Assembly (NCBI GenBank): GCA_021307315.1
Contig: JAJSPD010000020.1
Span: 186,001-250,000 of the forward strand
From: Bisporella sp. PMI_857
Taxonomy: Eukaryota > Ascomycota > Leotiomycetes > Helotiales > Helotiaceae
Direction of reading: 5' to 3'
Length of the DNA: 64,000 nucleotides
This document shows positions 22,733 to 34,570 of the stretch, piece by piece. The notes under the pieces are model-generated. The model did no database searches. It was not told the origin of the DNA and was given only the letters and a program-made list of their open reading frames with translations. Within the stretch, counting starts at the first letter, position 1. Every line of letters begins with the position of its first letter. Made by a program: the position numbers and the translations under genes.

Positions 22733-24222
22733 AGGATGATGCCCCTATGGACTTGATCTGGTAAATTCAAGGTACCGGACTTTAAAGCTTTAGCTGAAGT
22801 CGTCAACACAAGACCTCAGTCTTATGAGCTGGCGAAGAATGAAGGAGAATATACATTGTATATTACATGATCAGTTTTGCCAGAAGTTAGCGGACTCTTG
22901 GTGGAACTCGGTGGTACTCGTACCACACAGAGTGATGACGCATTAGAGCATTACCAGCCCGCGGGTCGTCCCTCTCACGGCTGAGCGTCTTGCGAATTAT
23001 TAACTCTAGCCACGATAACAAAGAAAATGGATCGGTTGATTCTAACCAGACTCTCATCTTTCCTTGGTGCAAATCCCGACTTCGGTACCTAGCTAAGCGA
23101 CAGGGACCAGCTTTCATTATATCTCATCTCTTGTTGATGACTTTCACCACAAAGATTAGACCCCATATGCATTAGTAATGAATCTTCGAGTTCTAGCCTC
23201 CAACGTGCATAACCGGAGTATATCTCATCACGAAACCAGCGCTGCAAAATCGCATCATGGCACGTCAAACTGTCAAAAGAGGTCGCGGGATGTCACGGTC
23301 CAGCGCTTAGCCAGTACGATAAAGCAGCATTGGCTTCAACGGCCCGGATCAGATTTGCCAAAAACGTGCTCGGTCAATTCTGTGAGCCAATAACAAATTA
23401 GACAGGGCAGCCATTTCTTATCCAATCATTTGTTGAATTAAGATTGACCAACATGCCGAGTTTTGTGCCTGAATCTGATTTGGTATAGTACCGCCCGAGA
23501 GAAAAGAGAGCTTTTGATCTGATACACCGATAACAGTTCAGTTACATGTCTCTTAATTGTTATGTCTGTCCAAGGAAGGGAGACGAGGTCTGTACCTCTG
23601 TACATGCTGCAGACATTGACGAAACGCTTGCAGTATGTTTCATGTAAATCCCAGTTTCTCGTGCAAATGATAATGTATTCTCATTGATAGCCCCAGGGTC
23701 CTGTTCAGGATACGGACATGCAAGCCTTATCGGGTTACCACTTTGGTGATAGACCATTGGACCAGCATTTCCTTTTTTTTGTTTAGATTTCCTTTTCTCG
23801 GACAATTTGGAGGATCAATCAGATGTCGGGCAACAAGCCCTGCATGGGGTTTGATGTCAGCATGAAGTTGGGGAAAATCCCATCCCAAGTATTACACCAC
23901 CAAGGAGCTGTTGGGAAAGCGCAATGGCATAAAGATACTGAGATTTGAAGATGCTATGCGAAGCCCAATTTTTGCACAGCCGATTCAAGGATGAAAGTTA
24001 CCATGAAACGATTTCTCTTAATTACGGATCGACGAAACAACCATTGCGGCGGCCGAAGTTTAATTCCCGGAACGGCCAATCATCAATCCTCACTCATGCC
24101 CATTGCTCATGCTATTCGTTCGGCATCCTCTGACCAATCCACCCGGTATTGTATTGTGCAGTTGAGAGTTCAAGATGATGCGAGGTTTAGAGTGTATGTA
24201 GCCTACAGTTAAATAGATGTTT

Positions 24223-24240
24223 CCCCCCCCCCCCCCCCCC
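24223..24240. repeat. C18 homopolymer
   Basis: Eighteen consecutive cytosines on the plus strand. Such tracts are prone to length variation and assembly error. Confidence 0.95.
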
Positions 24241-24933
24241 TACTATTCTGTACCTCGTGAAAAGCCAAGAAGCCGTACCTATCTCGATCTATACATTGAA
24301 GCCGGAAACATTCAGTAGGCATCAATTAATTAAACTAATTATTTTGTCAATTTTCTTGATTGCCTATATATAAGATGGGCCAGGCAGGAGGTACTCGTAC
24401 TACTGTACACACATACAGTACCATATGTATTCCATTGGCATCCACATCCACATTTGAAATCGGACCACTTGGGTGTCTTCCGGAGTCTCGCTTGACAAAA
24501 CTTGAGCATACGGAATTCAGCGTTCATTATTTGATGACTAAATTACTTCTTCACCGCCCACGCTATGGGAAACACTAGTGGGTTGTGTGCTACGGTGGCA
24601 CTTCGTGATAGAGTTTTGAGGCAAAGACCGACACCCTTTTGTTTTTTCACGATAAGTAACTCTGAGTTCATGCCTCACCACTTGGCTGCCAAAAAGGCCG
24701 CACAACAAGGCGCAGTATGGGGTTGGTAGCTGAAGGAACGGCCCATAGTCAGCTAGAGCAGTTGGACTTTGCTGTATCAAGTCAAGACTCAAAAAGACAG
24801 GTAAGGCATAGCCGCAAGGGCAGCAAGGGCAGCATGAATACCGTAATAATATGGGGTTTGTTTGCTGACGACTCATGTCATTGTCGGCCACAGTGAGGCT
24901 AGACTTTTGAGCAACGGATTTCGCGGCGTTATC

Positions 24934-24980
24934 TACAGTACGTACAGTACGTACAGTACGGTACTGTACTTGTACTGTAC
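24934..24980. repeat. GTAC-rich tandem and inverted repeat
   Basis: Overlapping copies of GTACAGTAC form the left arm (24934-24959). GTACTGTAC occurs twice in the right arm (24961-24980), separated by TT. The two 9-bp arms are perfect complements, so a hairpin or cruciform of about 20 bp per arm is possible. It lies about 870 bp upstream of the HTH gene start. Confidence 0.85.
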
Positions 24981-25842
24981 AGGATGATGAGTAGCTTGCT
25001 TTGAACCATGAGCTTATGAGACAAATCCACTGAAAATCCGACCTTCTTCTGATCCTATTTTTATTTTCCCTCCCCCCCTTTTATATCCTATTCAATTCTT
25101 AATAGACCTGTTTCGCCGATACTCGCTATTGTCGCCAGAATGAACCCGTAGCCATCACAATCACAGTCACAGGATCTCCAGGGGGGAGGGAATATCCCAC
25201 GTTCACGACTCCAGGGGCTTCTTCTTTGAATTTTATATGCTGAGCGCGGGTACGAGGGTGTCCTGTCATACAGCCCTCTCTCTACTCTCTCCCTCTCCCT
25301 GTCGCTTGCAAGGGCATTGCCCACTTGATGGCTTTTTTGACTCGGCATCATCCCCCCCTTCCCATCCACACACGCTCGCTCACTAAAGCCACAGGCCCCA
25401 ACAGGGTACAGCTTCTCCGCACATGTAGGCTTGCCCTCGCCGCTTTCCTCTGCGATTTAGACTTGTTCTTCCCGTGGTCTAGCACGCCCATACTACCTCC
25501 ATCCATCTCTTGTGCTTCTCCCCGGCACTCAATGAATGTTCTCGTCGTGCATGTTTGAATTGCTTTTATGCTGTTTTGCGTGTTTATCCCATTTCCTCGC
25601 CTCCAGACGGACTTTCACCCCCAAACTTCAACGCTTCTGCAGCCTTAGGCCCTGGTCCCTTTAGACGCCTCCCCAGGAACCATTGCTTATCATGCATGCA
25701 GACTGCCGTTCTTGAAAGGACTGACTGCCTTAGCCCAGGAACACGCCTCGATATCTAGATATTACACAGGACGCTCTTGACGCAGGCTCGACTTCCCATT
25801 GCGGTCACAATACAACTCGGGATCCGTGCATTCATCCAGAGA

Positions 25843-27696
25843 ATGCACGATCCTATGATGGCGCAAATTGGAATGGATCATCATCAGGAACAGCACAATG
25901 GACACGAGAAATATGAGAACTTCGCCGGTAATGAGGGATGGGTCGATATAAACAACAATTATAGCTCGCCGCAGACTCACTCACCAGTATATGAACAACA
26001 GCATGGAGGCGATCTTGGTTCAATTGGTTTCGTACAGCCATTTCAGCAGGCGATGCCGACAGCACCGCATTTCAACTCTCAAAGGATGCCGCAACCGCTT
26101 CCAGCTCATACTACACATCAACAGTTGCTGCCTCTCATAATGCCCAGCCATCCCACATGGCCCAGCATGTTGACTAACCCAGCGAGCTACTCGACCGCGC
26201 CAGTAGCAATTCCCGCGTCAGCTCCCCCTCTAGTCAAAGGGTCTTCGAAGGCGCACGGCGTTACCCCATCTCCACGGAAGACCCTGACGGATAACGACCG
26301 GAGACGAATGTGTCAGTATCACGAAGATAATCCTTCCGTCAAACAGACAGAAATAGGAGGTGAGTCAGAGCAGTGAAACCCTTACTATTCGAGACTATAT
26401 CGGCTGACTGATTCTAGCCCTTTTTGGTGTTGAACGAAGGTACGACCATGTGCCACTCGTATATTAAATCGGACTAAAATTTGTCTCTATAGTACTGTGT
26501 CAAAGGTTCTCCGACAAAGGGAAAAGTATCTTTTCCCAGAGGATCGAAGCTTATCTCCGGTGAAGCGGACCAAAGGGAAATTTCCTGACATCGAAAGAGC
26601 ACTTTCAAACTGGGCAAAGAACTATCAGAAACAGGGCATTCCACTGACTGATGCAGCCATCAAGGAGAAAGCGCGATTTTTCGCAACTACAGTTGGAAAC
26701 AATGAGAGCCATGTTAAGACTACTAGCACGAGCTGGCTAGAGAAGTTCAAGCAGAAAAATGGTATTGGGTTGAACAAATTAACACGGAGAGCTTCAGAAA
26801 CCAATATATCAGACAGCGCATCGCTAAACCCAGATTCAGCTGGACCTTCTGCTTCGCAAACTCCAAATGGAATATCGCCAACTTCGCCAGGGGGGCTTCC
26901 ATCTCCGTCACCACTATCGGCCTCAAAAAGTGACGAGGAATTGAAAGTGGACAGTATTAATGGGTATTTTAATCAGGGGAACGGAGGGTATCGACATTCG
27001 AATTCCCAAAGTACTACATCCTTATCAAGCATATATACAGACACGGGACCGTCATCCTTTTCTGGAGGCCCTACTAGTCCTACAACTCCGTTTGCATTTT
27101 CGCCAGATAACAACTCCTCATGGATGCCATCGCAACACTCTCGGCTGCCACTTCCAGGAAATGCCAGCGGTCCCCCTTACCAAAGGCCTCGAAGTCAAAC
27201 GTTTCCCTCGCTGATTGATCCATCCTTCATCTCTTCGCACTCAAATGATCCTTTAACTCCAAAATACCACATGCCAATAACGGCACCATCATCAGCATTG
27301 GAATCTCCAATCCACGAGGTGTCCAATCCCTACGGGATGGATCAGGCAATCTCGCCACACACATTGCACCACAGCAGCAGCAACGGCTCAATGGCACCAC
27401 CATCATCAAACACCCCCGCAACAGGCCTACAGTCGCCTCCTCCAGGATCATCAACTCCGAATTCGCCAACACAGGACGATGCCCGGCGTGCGCTTGATAC
27501 TTTGCTGAGCTTCTTTAGTCAGGCGCCTTCCGGCTTGGTTGACCAGAACGAATACCTCACAATTATCAAGCTCACAGACAAGCTGCGCCTACAGTCCAGC
27601 AACGGGCCTCTACCAGGCGGGCTACATCGAATTGCAGAGCAAGAATGCGAGGTATCTGCTCCAAAAATAGAGCAATCGATGAGCGCAGGTTGCTAA
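25843..27696 (+). CDS. CENP-B-type HTH DNA-binding protein
   Basis: Three exons: 25843-26359, 26418-26439 and 26493-27696, about 580 aa. The N-terminus is Gln/His/Pro-rich and disordered. A psq/CENP-B-like helix-turn-helix follows (LTDNDRRRMCQYHEDNPSVK, then ALFGVERSTVSKVLRQREKY). A CENPB-type second HTH comes next (FPDIERALSNWAKNYQKQGI to STSWLEKFKQKNG). The C-terminal half is Ser/Pro-rich with a conserved-looking helical tail (ARRALDTLLSFFSQ). Exon 2 is only 22 nt and encodes most of ALFGVER in the first HTH; without it the domain is broken. Such proteins are nuclear, often derived from pogo-like transposases, but no DDE catalytic domain is present here. The start is the first in-frame ATG. 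Confidence 0.88.
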
Positions 27697-28437
27697 TACT
27701 GTCTCGTTTTCTACCTGTATCCACAAAACCATCTATTCTTCGAACCCTATCCTTTCAATCTCATCATTCCGGCGTTGGTATTTCCCTCTTGTACATGGTT
27801 TTACTTTTCCACGGCTGTACCTTAGCTTCATTCTCAGCACCAATTATTTCACACGATGTATTCTTCAGACATCATCTCGCTACCTACACTCAACACTCTT
27901 CTTCGGTTTCGGTAGGGGTTGCAGGCTGGCACCCAGAGGCGCGTTCCGGAAAAAGAAAAGACTTCCGTCCTATATACCCCATACGCAAGATTTATCTCCC
28001 GCTCACGCGAACATCGCCCTATTCGACTTTCTGCTTGTCTTTTTTTATCATTTTTTTTTACATACTTCTTCGACTTTTGTTTGGTGTAACCAGCACCCTT
28101 TCATTGCAGATGCCTTCTTCGTTTTTGCACAAACGCGAGCATTTGTTGGCTGTAGGGTGGGGTTGGTATTACCCATCTAGCCAGGGGAAAGGCTAGATAG
28201 AAAGGGGAGGGGAGAAAGGATAGGGGATCTGGGCACTGGAACTGTCTGAGGGAAAGGAAGGGAAGGCAGTGGTCGGTGAATTGGGTCGGGTCATTGTCAA
28301 TATTTGCAGCAAGAGCGCTAGTCTCTTCAATATAGGCGGCCCATCTGGCTTTGGGAGGCCCTTCTGACACAAAATGCGCCTCATTCCTGGTTCCAATCTT
28401 TCAGATGTGACTATTCGCACGTAGTATACTGAGCTAT
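27697..28437. other. Convergent 3' region
   Basis: About 740 bp between the stops of two convergent genes, rich in T/C runs and without a coding frame. It probably carries both 3' untranslated regions. Confidence 0.5.
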
Positions 28438-31118
28438 CTAGCCTAACCTCTCAGCCAACAACTCCTCTACGCCCTTCTCTGCGAGCTCCGGCATCAGCCT
28501 CACGATAATCAGCTCTACGGCGCCATACAGCAGATGTTTGTTACAGTAGCTATCACTAAAGCAGTTGAGCACCTCCTCTACCTCATGTACCCTGCGTTCG
28601 ACGCCGGGGCCGAAATAGATATCCTGAATCCTGGTCGGGATAAGTGACAGGATTGCTTCAGCGCACTGCTGGCGGATCAGCAATTGGTCTGCAGGGGAGG
28701 GGATCATCCGCGGTGGCCCAGGGGCGTTGTTGGGGAATACGGCGCCGCGGGCGGTGCGTAGGAGTTGTGGCAGCAGTGTTGGGTCTAGGATGTGGGTTTT
28801 GATGAAGTGCGAGAGGATTCTGTAGGTGCGGTTAGTTAATGGGAGGTGTTTACACTTTTTTTTTTTTTTTTTTTTTGGGTTTGAGGTGTAACCGAACGTC
28901 GTAGTAACCAGGGTCAGGAAACTGAGATGCGGGAGAAGGAGAAAATGGCCGTGCTTGCAGTTGCTCCCTAGGAGCTTCGCTTGCGGCTTTGAATGCGGTA
29001 AGTATAAAGCGCCAAAAAGGGAATAGTGGTGATCCGCTAGCCATCAAGTATTCTGTAGACGACGGAATGATCATAAAATTCCCTAGCGGCCCTTCCTACG
29101 TCGCGCAGGATAAGCGGAACGGCGAATGATTGGTCCACAATGATACTGTAGAAAAGATAGTTACGGGAGGGAAAGGTGCGGTACGACGCGAGGCAGCCGG
29201 TTAAAAGGCCTGACAAGCATAACGCCGGGCGCGTAAAGAAGGCTATCGTAAGGCTTGCGGAGTCTCGAACCAACGCCTTTCTCAAAACAATTGACCATTT
29301 TGACAAGGATGTGAAAAGGAAATTATGCAGACAAGGTGAGCAAATGTTCAGAGTTGGGGTGAAAGACGAGAATGAACTGTTTTGGAGTAGGCACCGATAT
29401 CCGATTGGGCTCCAGACTTGGGCTGATTTCACATTCTGCGATTGTGCGAAAATCGGAGCCGTACTCACACAGAAGATGTCAATTCGTGTTACACGGCATG
29501 GGAGAGCATTGGGGTCGAAAATGCCATAACAAGCAAAATCGTCGTGAACTTCAAGGCCTCCCGTCTTGGAATTATGCAGAACGATAACCAAATAATGCCC
29601 TGCAATGACACCCTAAATCCACTTGGCTCTGAGAATCTAACTGGGACAACTCGGGTCAAGTGACCGAAATCTCATGCGGTGTGATCTCACCAGTTGCCGC
29701 TTCAAGAAAGCGAGAAAAGAGCTAAGGAAGAAGTCTGGATATGTTTCAGAAATTAAAGACTTACTTATCGATCATTCCATCCGTATTTGCAAGTTCTCCT
29801 GGACCAGCAAGGGCTCCCCATTGAAGCATTGATATCGTGGCGCTAAGCCAAGGCATGCGAGTAGCAACATCTAGAAGGCTTGAGGCACAAGACCAGATCT
29901 TCATTTTCAGGATAGGCTGTTTTAATGGTGGATGATGTTCATGAGCTAACATCTTGATGTCTATATGACTCCGCGATTGCACATCTTTCGATTTGTCCGA
30001 ACCAGTAATCTTCATCGTAAGCACGCTACGAGAAGGGAGGGATGATGCAGTGGCCATGGTAATAATGATAAATCGAATGGCGGTAAAAGCGACAAAAGTA
30101 TATTGGAGAACTAGCCAGAACATCTTTTGAAGCCATCGCATGTAGCCCCGGTCTTTCATACCTTCTCGCACTACATCTCCTGATTTCCTGCTGAGCGAGT
30201 TGGATCGTTCCAGGCGAACTTGTGCCGTAGATTTGGGAAGTTTGCTTTGAATGACCTCGGTAATTTTGGTGATGCCGTCCCATAACATCCACGGTTCTGA
30301 AGCTTTTCCACCTATCCCACCTCCCACGATCATTTCAGATAGGATCTGACCAACTAATGAAGTAAGACACTCATTCTCAAGATCCTCCGTGGGAAGGAGA
30401 ATAGCCATGACGGCCTGGACCAATAATTGCCTATAGGCTGCTTCATTATCCATCAGTTCTTGAGATGTATCTTGGCCAGCGCCAGGCGCTGGGGAGAGCG
30501 CTGGAAGAGGACAAAGCGCATGGTATATCTGGCGAGGGTCTGGTTCGTATGGTAATGGATTTAGAGGCTGGGTTGCGGTTCTGTATGCTATTGAGTGCAG
30601 TTAGCTTGTGCACATTCCTCCAGGGAGGACTCTACTCTACCTTGAAGATGCACTTCTAGTAGCTCTGGTAATTCATCAAACACCAAGCCTTCCAAATCTA
30701 CCTTCCTCAATCTTTGCTCGAGTGCTCTTGTGCAGTGAGCGATTATCTGCACGACTTCTTCCACAAATATATGATCGGGTGTAATCTTGGTATACCATGT
30801 ATGCACGAATTCCTTTATTATTATAGCTATAAAAGCATATAGCTCCACATCAATCTCATTGCTACTTGTGAGAGGAGGCAGAACTTCGTTGATCGGAGCA
30901 GGAGTGCTTCGCCCTTTCTCGCCGAGTTGAGAGCATAATGTGCGTCTGATCAGGAATAGAGTTGCTCGCTCGGAAAGAGGATCCGCTGAGGATAGACGTG
31001 CATTTTGACGAGAGATAGGGGTTTCATTTCTGGCTATTGGATCGTTCGAGGCAGATGCCGACTGTGCAGAGACATTTGAAGTTGCAAGCGCTTTGAGTCG
31101 CGGTTGCAGTCTTGACAT
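28438..31118 (-). CDS. PXA-domain protein, sorting-nexin associated (Pxa1-like)
   Basis: Three exons: 31118-30641, 30587-29765 and 28819-28438, 560 aa. The PXA signature is clear: VELYAFIAIIIKEFVHTWYT, KITPDHIFVEEVVQIIAHC and ALEQRLRKVDLE. The middle part contains a hydrophobic stretch near LVLQYTFVAFTAIRFIIITM. The C-terminus (LDPTLLPQLLRTARGAVFPNN, YCNKHLLYGAVELIIVRLMPEL) completes the family. Joining 29765 to 28819 restores DGMIDK-ILSHFIKTH with AA|A at the junction, a perfect GTAAGT donor and a TTAACTAAC branch point. The intron is 945 nt, far longer than any other here. PXA proteins act in endosomal or vacuolar membrane traffic; the exact role of this one is unknown. Confidence 0.85.
28856..28876. 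repeat. T21 (A21 on the minus strand) tract inside the PXA gene intron
   Basis: Twenty-one thymines on the plus strand, about 35 bases upstream of the intron's acceptor in the sense orientation. In that orientation it reads as a poly-A tail ending inserted sequence, though no target-site duplication was found. Confidence 0.9.
28877..29763. other. Unexplained sequence inside the long PXA gene intron
   Basis: About 890 bp of intron with an open frame on each strand. The plus-strand frame runs 117 codons from a GTG at 29176 to 29529 and is Lys/Arg-rich (HNAGRVKKAIVRLAESR). The minus-strand frame is 184 codons, 29591-29037. Neither begins with an ATG in a good position and neither is a product I recognise. 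Overlap of two open frames makes chance openness possible. Confidence 0.4.
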
Positions 31119-31839
31119 TGTTTGCCAGAATGCATTAGGCGTCGCCTATCCAGTGTACAATACAGATCAGCAGATCATAGAATCAAGTGCAGATTTCGTC
31201 ATAATCATGAAGGCATTCGGGAGACCATGTTGCCGAAGATGAGCTTGCGGTGATAAATTAATATAGAGCCTCGTATGCCACTCTGAGGCCCTGAACATGG
31301 ACTTGGGCAGAAACAAAGGCGGTGAGTTCAATCATACATCATAGTTCCGGTGACAAAACGTCATAAAGTCGCTTTTGATATTTCGTACGATAATCTCTTG
31401 TAATGCTTTTCTAAATCCAACCAAGTCCGAGATGAATAAGCTTGAAGCAGAGTTCCGTCTCAATTATATTGAGCATGATGGTTAATCAGAGCGAGAATAC
31501 AGTATATCACATCTAAGGTAAATCTAGCTCTATTAAAGCTGTAAAGAGAGAGATGATCTGTTATTTTTGAGGCTAGGGTTGCTCTAAGACAGCCCTTCTT
31601 AACCATATATTTAACTTAAATGAAGAGCGAATATTTGTGTTGTAATCATATCTTCCTGAGCAATGGTTCTATACTCATCACCATACATGAACTGGAAGGA
31701 ACTATCAGCATATGTTCTCATTAACACAGGCAAGATTTCGTGGACCAGCCAAACAAGAGAGGGAAAAGAATTCATTGCTATAAGCCATTAAGTTAAACAG
31801 TAATTTGAGGCTTCAAGACTATCTTGCTTTTCCTTCGAG
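31119..31839. other. AT-rich intergenic spacer
   Basis: About 720 bp with the promoter of the PXA gene at its left edge and the 3' flank of the HET relic at its right. No coding frame is seen. Confidence 0.45.
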
Positions 31840-34170
31840 AAAGTCAAAGAAATTTGCTCTCATGACCTACATTGTCTGCAAAACACTCACCAATATATTC
31901 GTAATGAAGTATCAAAGTCTTCGGATCAATGTTCATGCTCTTGTCGATTACATCGTTGACCGCTTGGGATTTAATATTAGACTTTCGGGGCCGCAACATA
32001 TATGGCAAGTTAAGATCTCCAGACAATACGCAGACTATGTCCCCCACACTGAGCATAGTGCGGCACAAGAATAGGTGTACCTTTATCCAAGTCACCAAAT
32101 CGTCTTCTAATAAGGAAATGTGGGTAGTGTTTTGTGTCCCACAAGTTGCGTGAAGGAAGAGGTGAGCTGCCAGCCTCTGAAGGCTACTAATACCTAAATA
32201 TTAGTGATGTTAGTTATGAGCTGACAATAAATGTAGGAAATAGCATATAAGAAACAGGATTCAAAACTTGTGGTTGGTAAATCGTTCTTCTAACCAAGGC
32301 TAAGTGATTAGACGCTGCTTCTAATGCGTACCTATGGATTTCGGAACTCTTTCGCCCTATACATCAAAATCTCCAAAGCTGGTTTTCTAGCTTCACTGAC
32401 GTTAAAGAGGAAAATACTGTTTCATGACTCATGAACTATACGAAACAGGGAATCGGCTTGATAAGCAACCACCTCACCGAAGTAGCCCGAATACTTCTCT
32501 CGGTTACACACGTAATAGAACGAGGGCTGAGAAAGCTAATATGCTTAAGCAAGTCAATGACTCTGCTCATGGCAAGGCTCAGAATCTGATTCTAGTTATC
32601 GTAGACAAGCATCACCACTTCGAGGTATGATTGTGGTGTGGTTTCTCTGATAATATCATTCATTCGAATCTCAAGTGATGCTTGCGCGGGAATAATTGTC
32701 TCGGAAGTTTTGAAATCACTCCTATTTGTAAACCAACGCATGCAAATACGCACGACGAAGTCCAGAACTGTGGACTCGATGAGGAGCATTGCTTATCGTC
32801 CATTCGCCGAGCTTGGCTTGATCCTTTTTCACTACAAGCTGTATTGACTTGTCGAAGTCTGATAGGATGGTCATAAGCGAATCTCGAAGGCGAATATATG
32901 GATGCGGCGGGCTCTTCACCGTCCACTATGTATCGTGGTCAGACCAACTACTCGCAATATCTGCCCGGCAGAATAAGCCTTTTCATACATTTTAAAGGAC
33001 TGCATCAAGCGCTAAGAACTACATACATTGGGAGCCCAAGAAGCAATGGGTGATGGTGTCGCCGTATAGCCAATAAAAGCTAATATGATATAACTAAGCA
33101 TCAAGGTCAGCAGTACCTTACAGGTGCATTACAACCTCCTTAATTCAGGGAGTTTCTATGTACTTGGGTATGCATACGCGGTTTCGCATTTTAAGGTTTT
33201 CAAGATAGAGTTACAAACCTACTTCCCCATCACTTGGATGTAAAACTTAGCGATATGTTCGTAGACTTCGGCAAGTGACTTTCCATAGTCAACACTGATC
33301 AAGCTCTTCGTTTGCAAACCTATACTTCTGTCATTCTGGCTCAGAGTTCCCAAATGAGCAAAGAGCTTATCGCGCGGGTCGGAAACACCAAGTCCTCTGC
33401 GAGCTTCCAGGATCCTAAGAGATTATGGTAGATTTTCTGTTGCATTAGATTCTATGCTACGGAAATACCCTTTTCTCTTTCCAACATAAAAAACGTCTTC
33501 CACAGATCAAGACGTGGCTGGAATGCCGGAAGTGAGTGAACAACTTTAGACAGCTGGTGCCATCTTGTGCGAACACTGCCACATTAAACCCACAGATCTC
33601 GAGAAAACAGCTGCTCCTGATAGAGCCAAACTCTACTGAACAAAGATCGCCTTAAGAGTGAGGTTGCTTGAGACTCTGAAGTGTCACTGAAAAGCTCACC
33701 TGAACTGCGAGCGAAATTCAATAGACGGCCTATTTCATCTGTAGAATCCTCCAAATACGTGATGGTATTTTGAGCGTGCCTATACACCTCTGCCATCTGA
33801 CTCACTTGCCTACTCTTCTCTTCGTCGTCTGCCTGATTAATACAAATTGCATCGGCCCTTACCCGTCGGTTCCTCAGAGGATCATGCATATGGCGAAGTG
33901 CTGAATCCAGGTTTGTAGTAACATAGAATGGTCTTTCATCTAACATTATACGCATGAGGTTAGTGGCACCACCCCACATATATGAAAGCGTAGAGTAATG
34001 CTTAATAATATCGTCGTCATACTCCTTTAGGGTGGTGTCGTACACTAAGCATTTAACACGCTCTTGAAGATTTAAATTAGGATGAAGAACCACCAGACGA
34101 ATTGGATCGTAGTGACACAATGGCGCATATTGATATTGTGAGGGTGTGCTCAGGGTTTCAACATTTTCAG
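31840..34170 (-). pseudogene. Broken heterokaryon-incompatibility (HET-domain) gene
   Basis: The N-terminal HET domain is open for 178 codons (about 34120-33584): YSTLSYMWG, then DAICINQADDEEKSRQVSQM, then SLFSRVWLYQEQLFSRDLWV. It stops at TAA where relatives continue with Gln-Cys-Gly. Coding continues after it: KVVHSLPAFQPRLDLW, then RILEARRGLGVSDPRDKLFA across an intron, then SLISVDYGKSLAEVYEHIAK. Beyond about 33230 the frame is lost among stops. The family's C-terminal blocks are still recognisable near 32085-31840 (VGDIVCVLSGDLNLPYML, then YIGECFADNV). No in-frame ATG is found upstream of 34120 before a stop. Functional HET proteins trigger cell death when incompatible hyphae fuse; this copy looks dead. 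Confidence 0.78.
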
Positions 34171-34570
34171 CGCAGTTCTACTGTAATGTATTGTATCCCT
34201 CATTGTTGTATGGAAGCCCATCTAGCTAAGGCACCTGTTCCTTGTAAATGCGTTGATGGAACTATATCCATAGATGTCATAGGAGATATGCTACATCAGA
34301 TCTAATAATAAGGTATAGAATCATTCTTGTGGGAGAGATAGCCAGAATATCTATAAATGAAAAGGTCAAACAGAAGAACGACGTCCACTTGCTTGGACAA
34401 GGACAGGTGTGTAGGTAATCGACAATTTATGCCTGAGGCTCCCATAATCATGACCTTGGCGGGGCCTATAATCATGTCTAGATCTACAAGCAACTCACAA
34501 TCGAAAGCAGCTTGCAAGAAGGCAAATTACGATGTCTTGCGCCTACAACCAAGAGTGAATAAAGCTCAAA
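34171..34570. other. Spacer, cyclin H promoter
   Basis: About 400 bp upstream of the cyclin H ATG, next to the HET relic. No coding frame is seen. Confidence 0.45.

Larger units (their letters stand above)
22733..25842. other. 3.1-kb gene-poor stretch
   Basis: No open frame here has coding character. It contains a C18 tract at 24223-24240 and a GTAC-rich imperfect inverted repeat at 24934-24980. From about 25040 it turns pyrimidine-rich, which suits the promoter and long 5' leader of the HTH gene starting at 25843. Confidence 0.5.

Noticed and set aside
28850..29074. SINE-like reading of the A-tailed intron sequence, with a TGGCTAGCGG box-A-like word
   Set aside because: No convincing box B and no target-site duplication were found, so the element type is not claimed.
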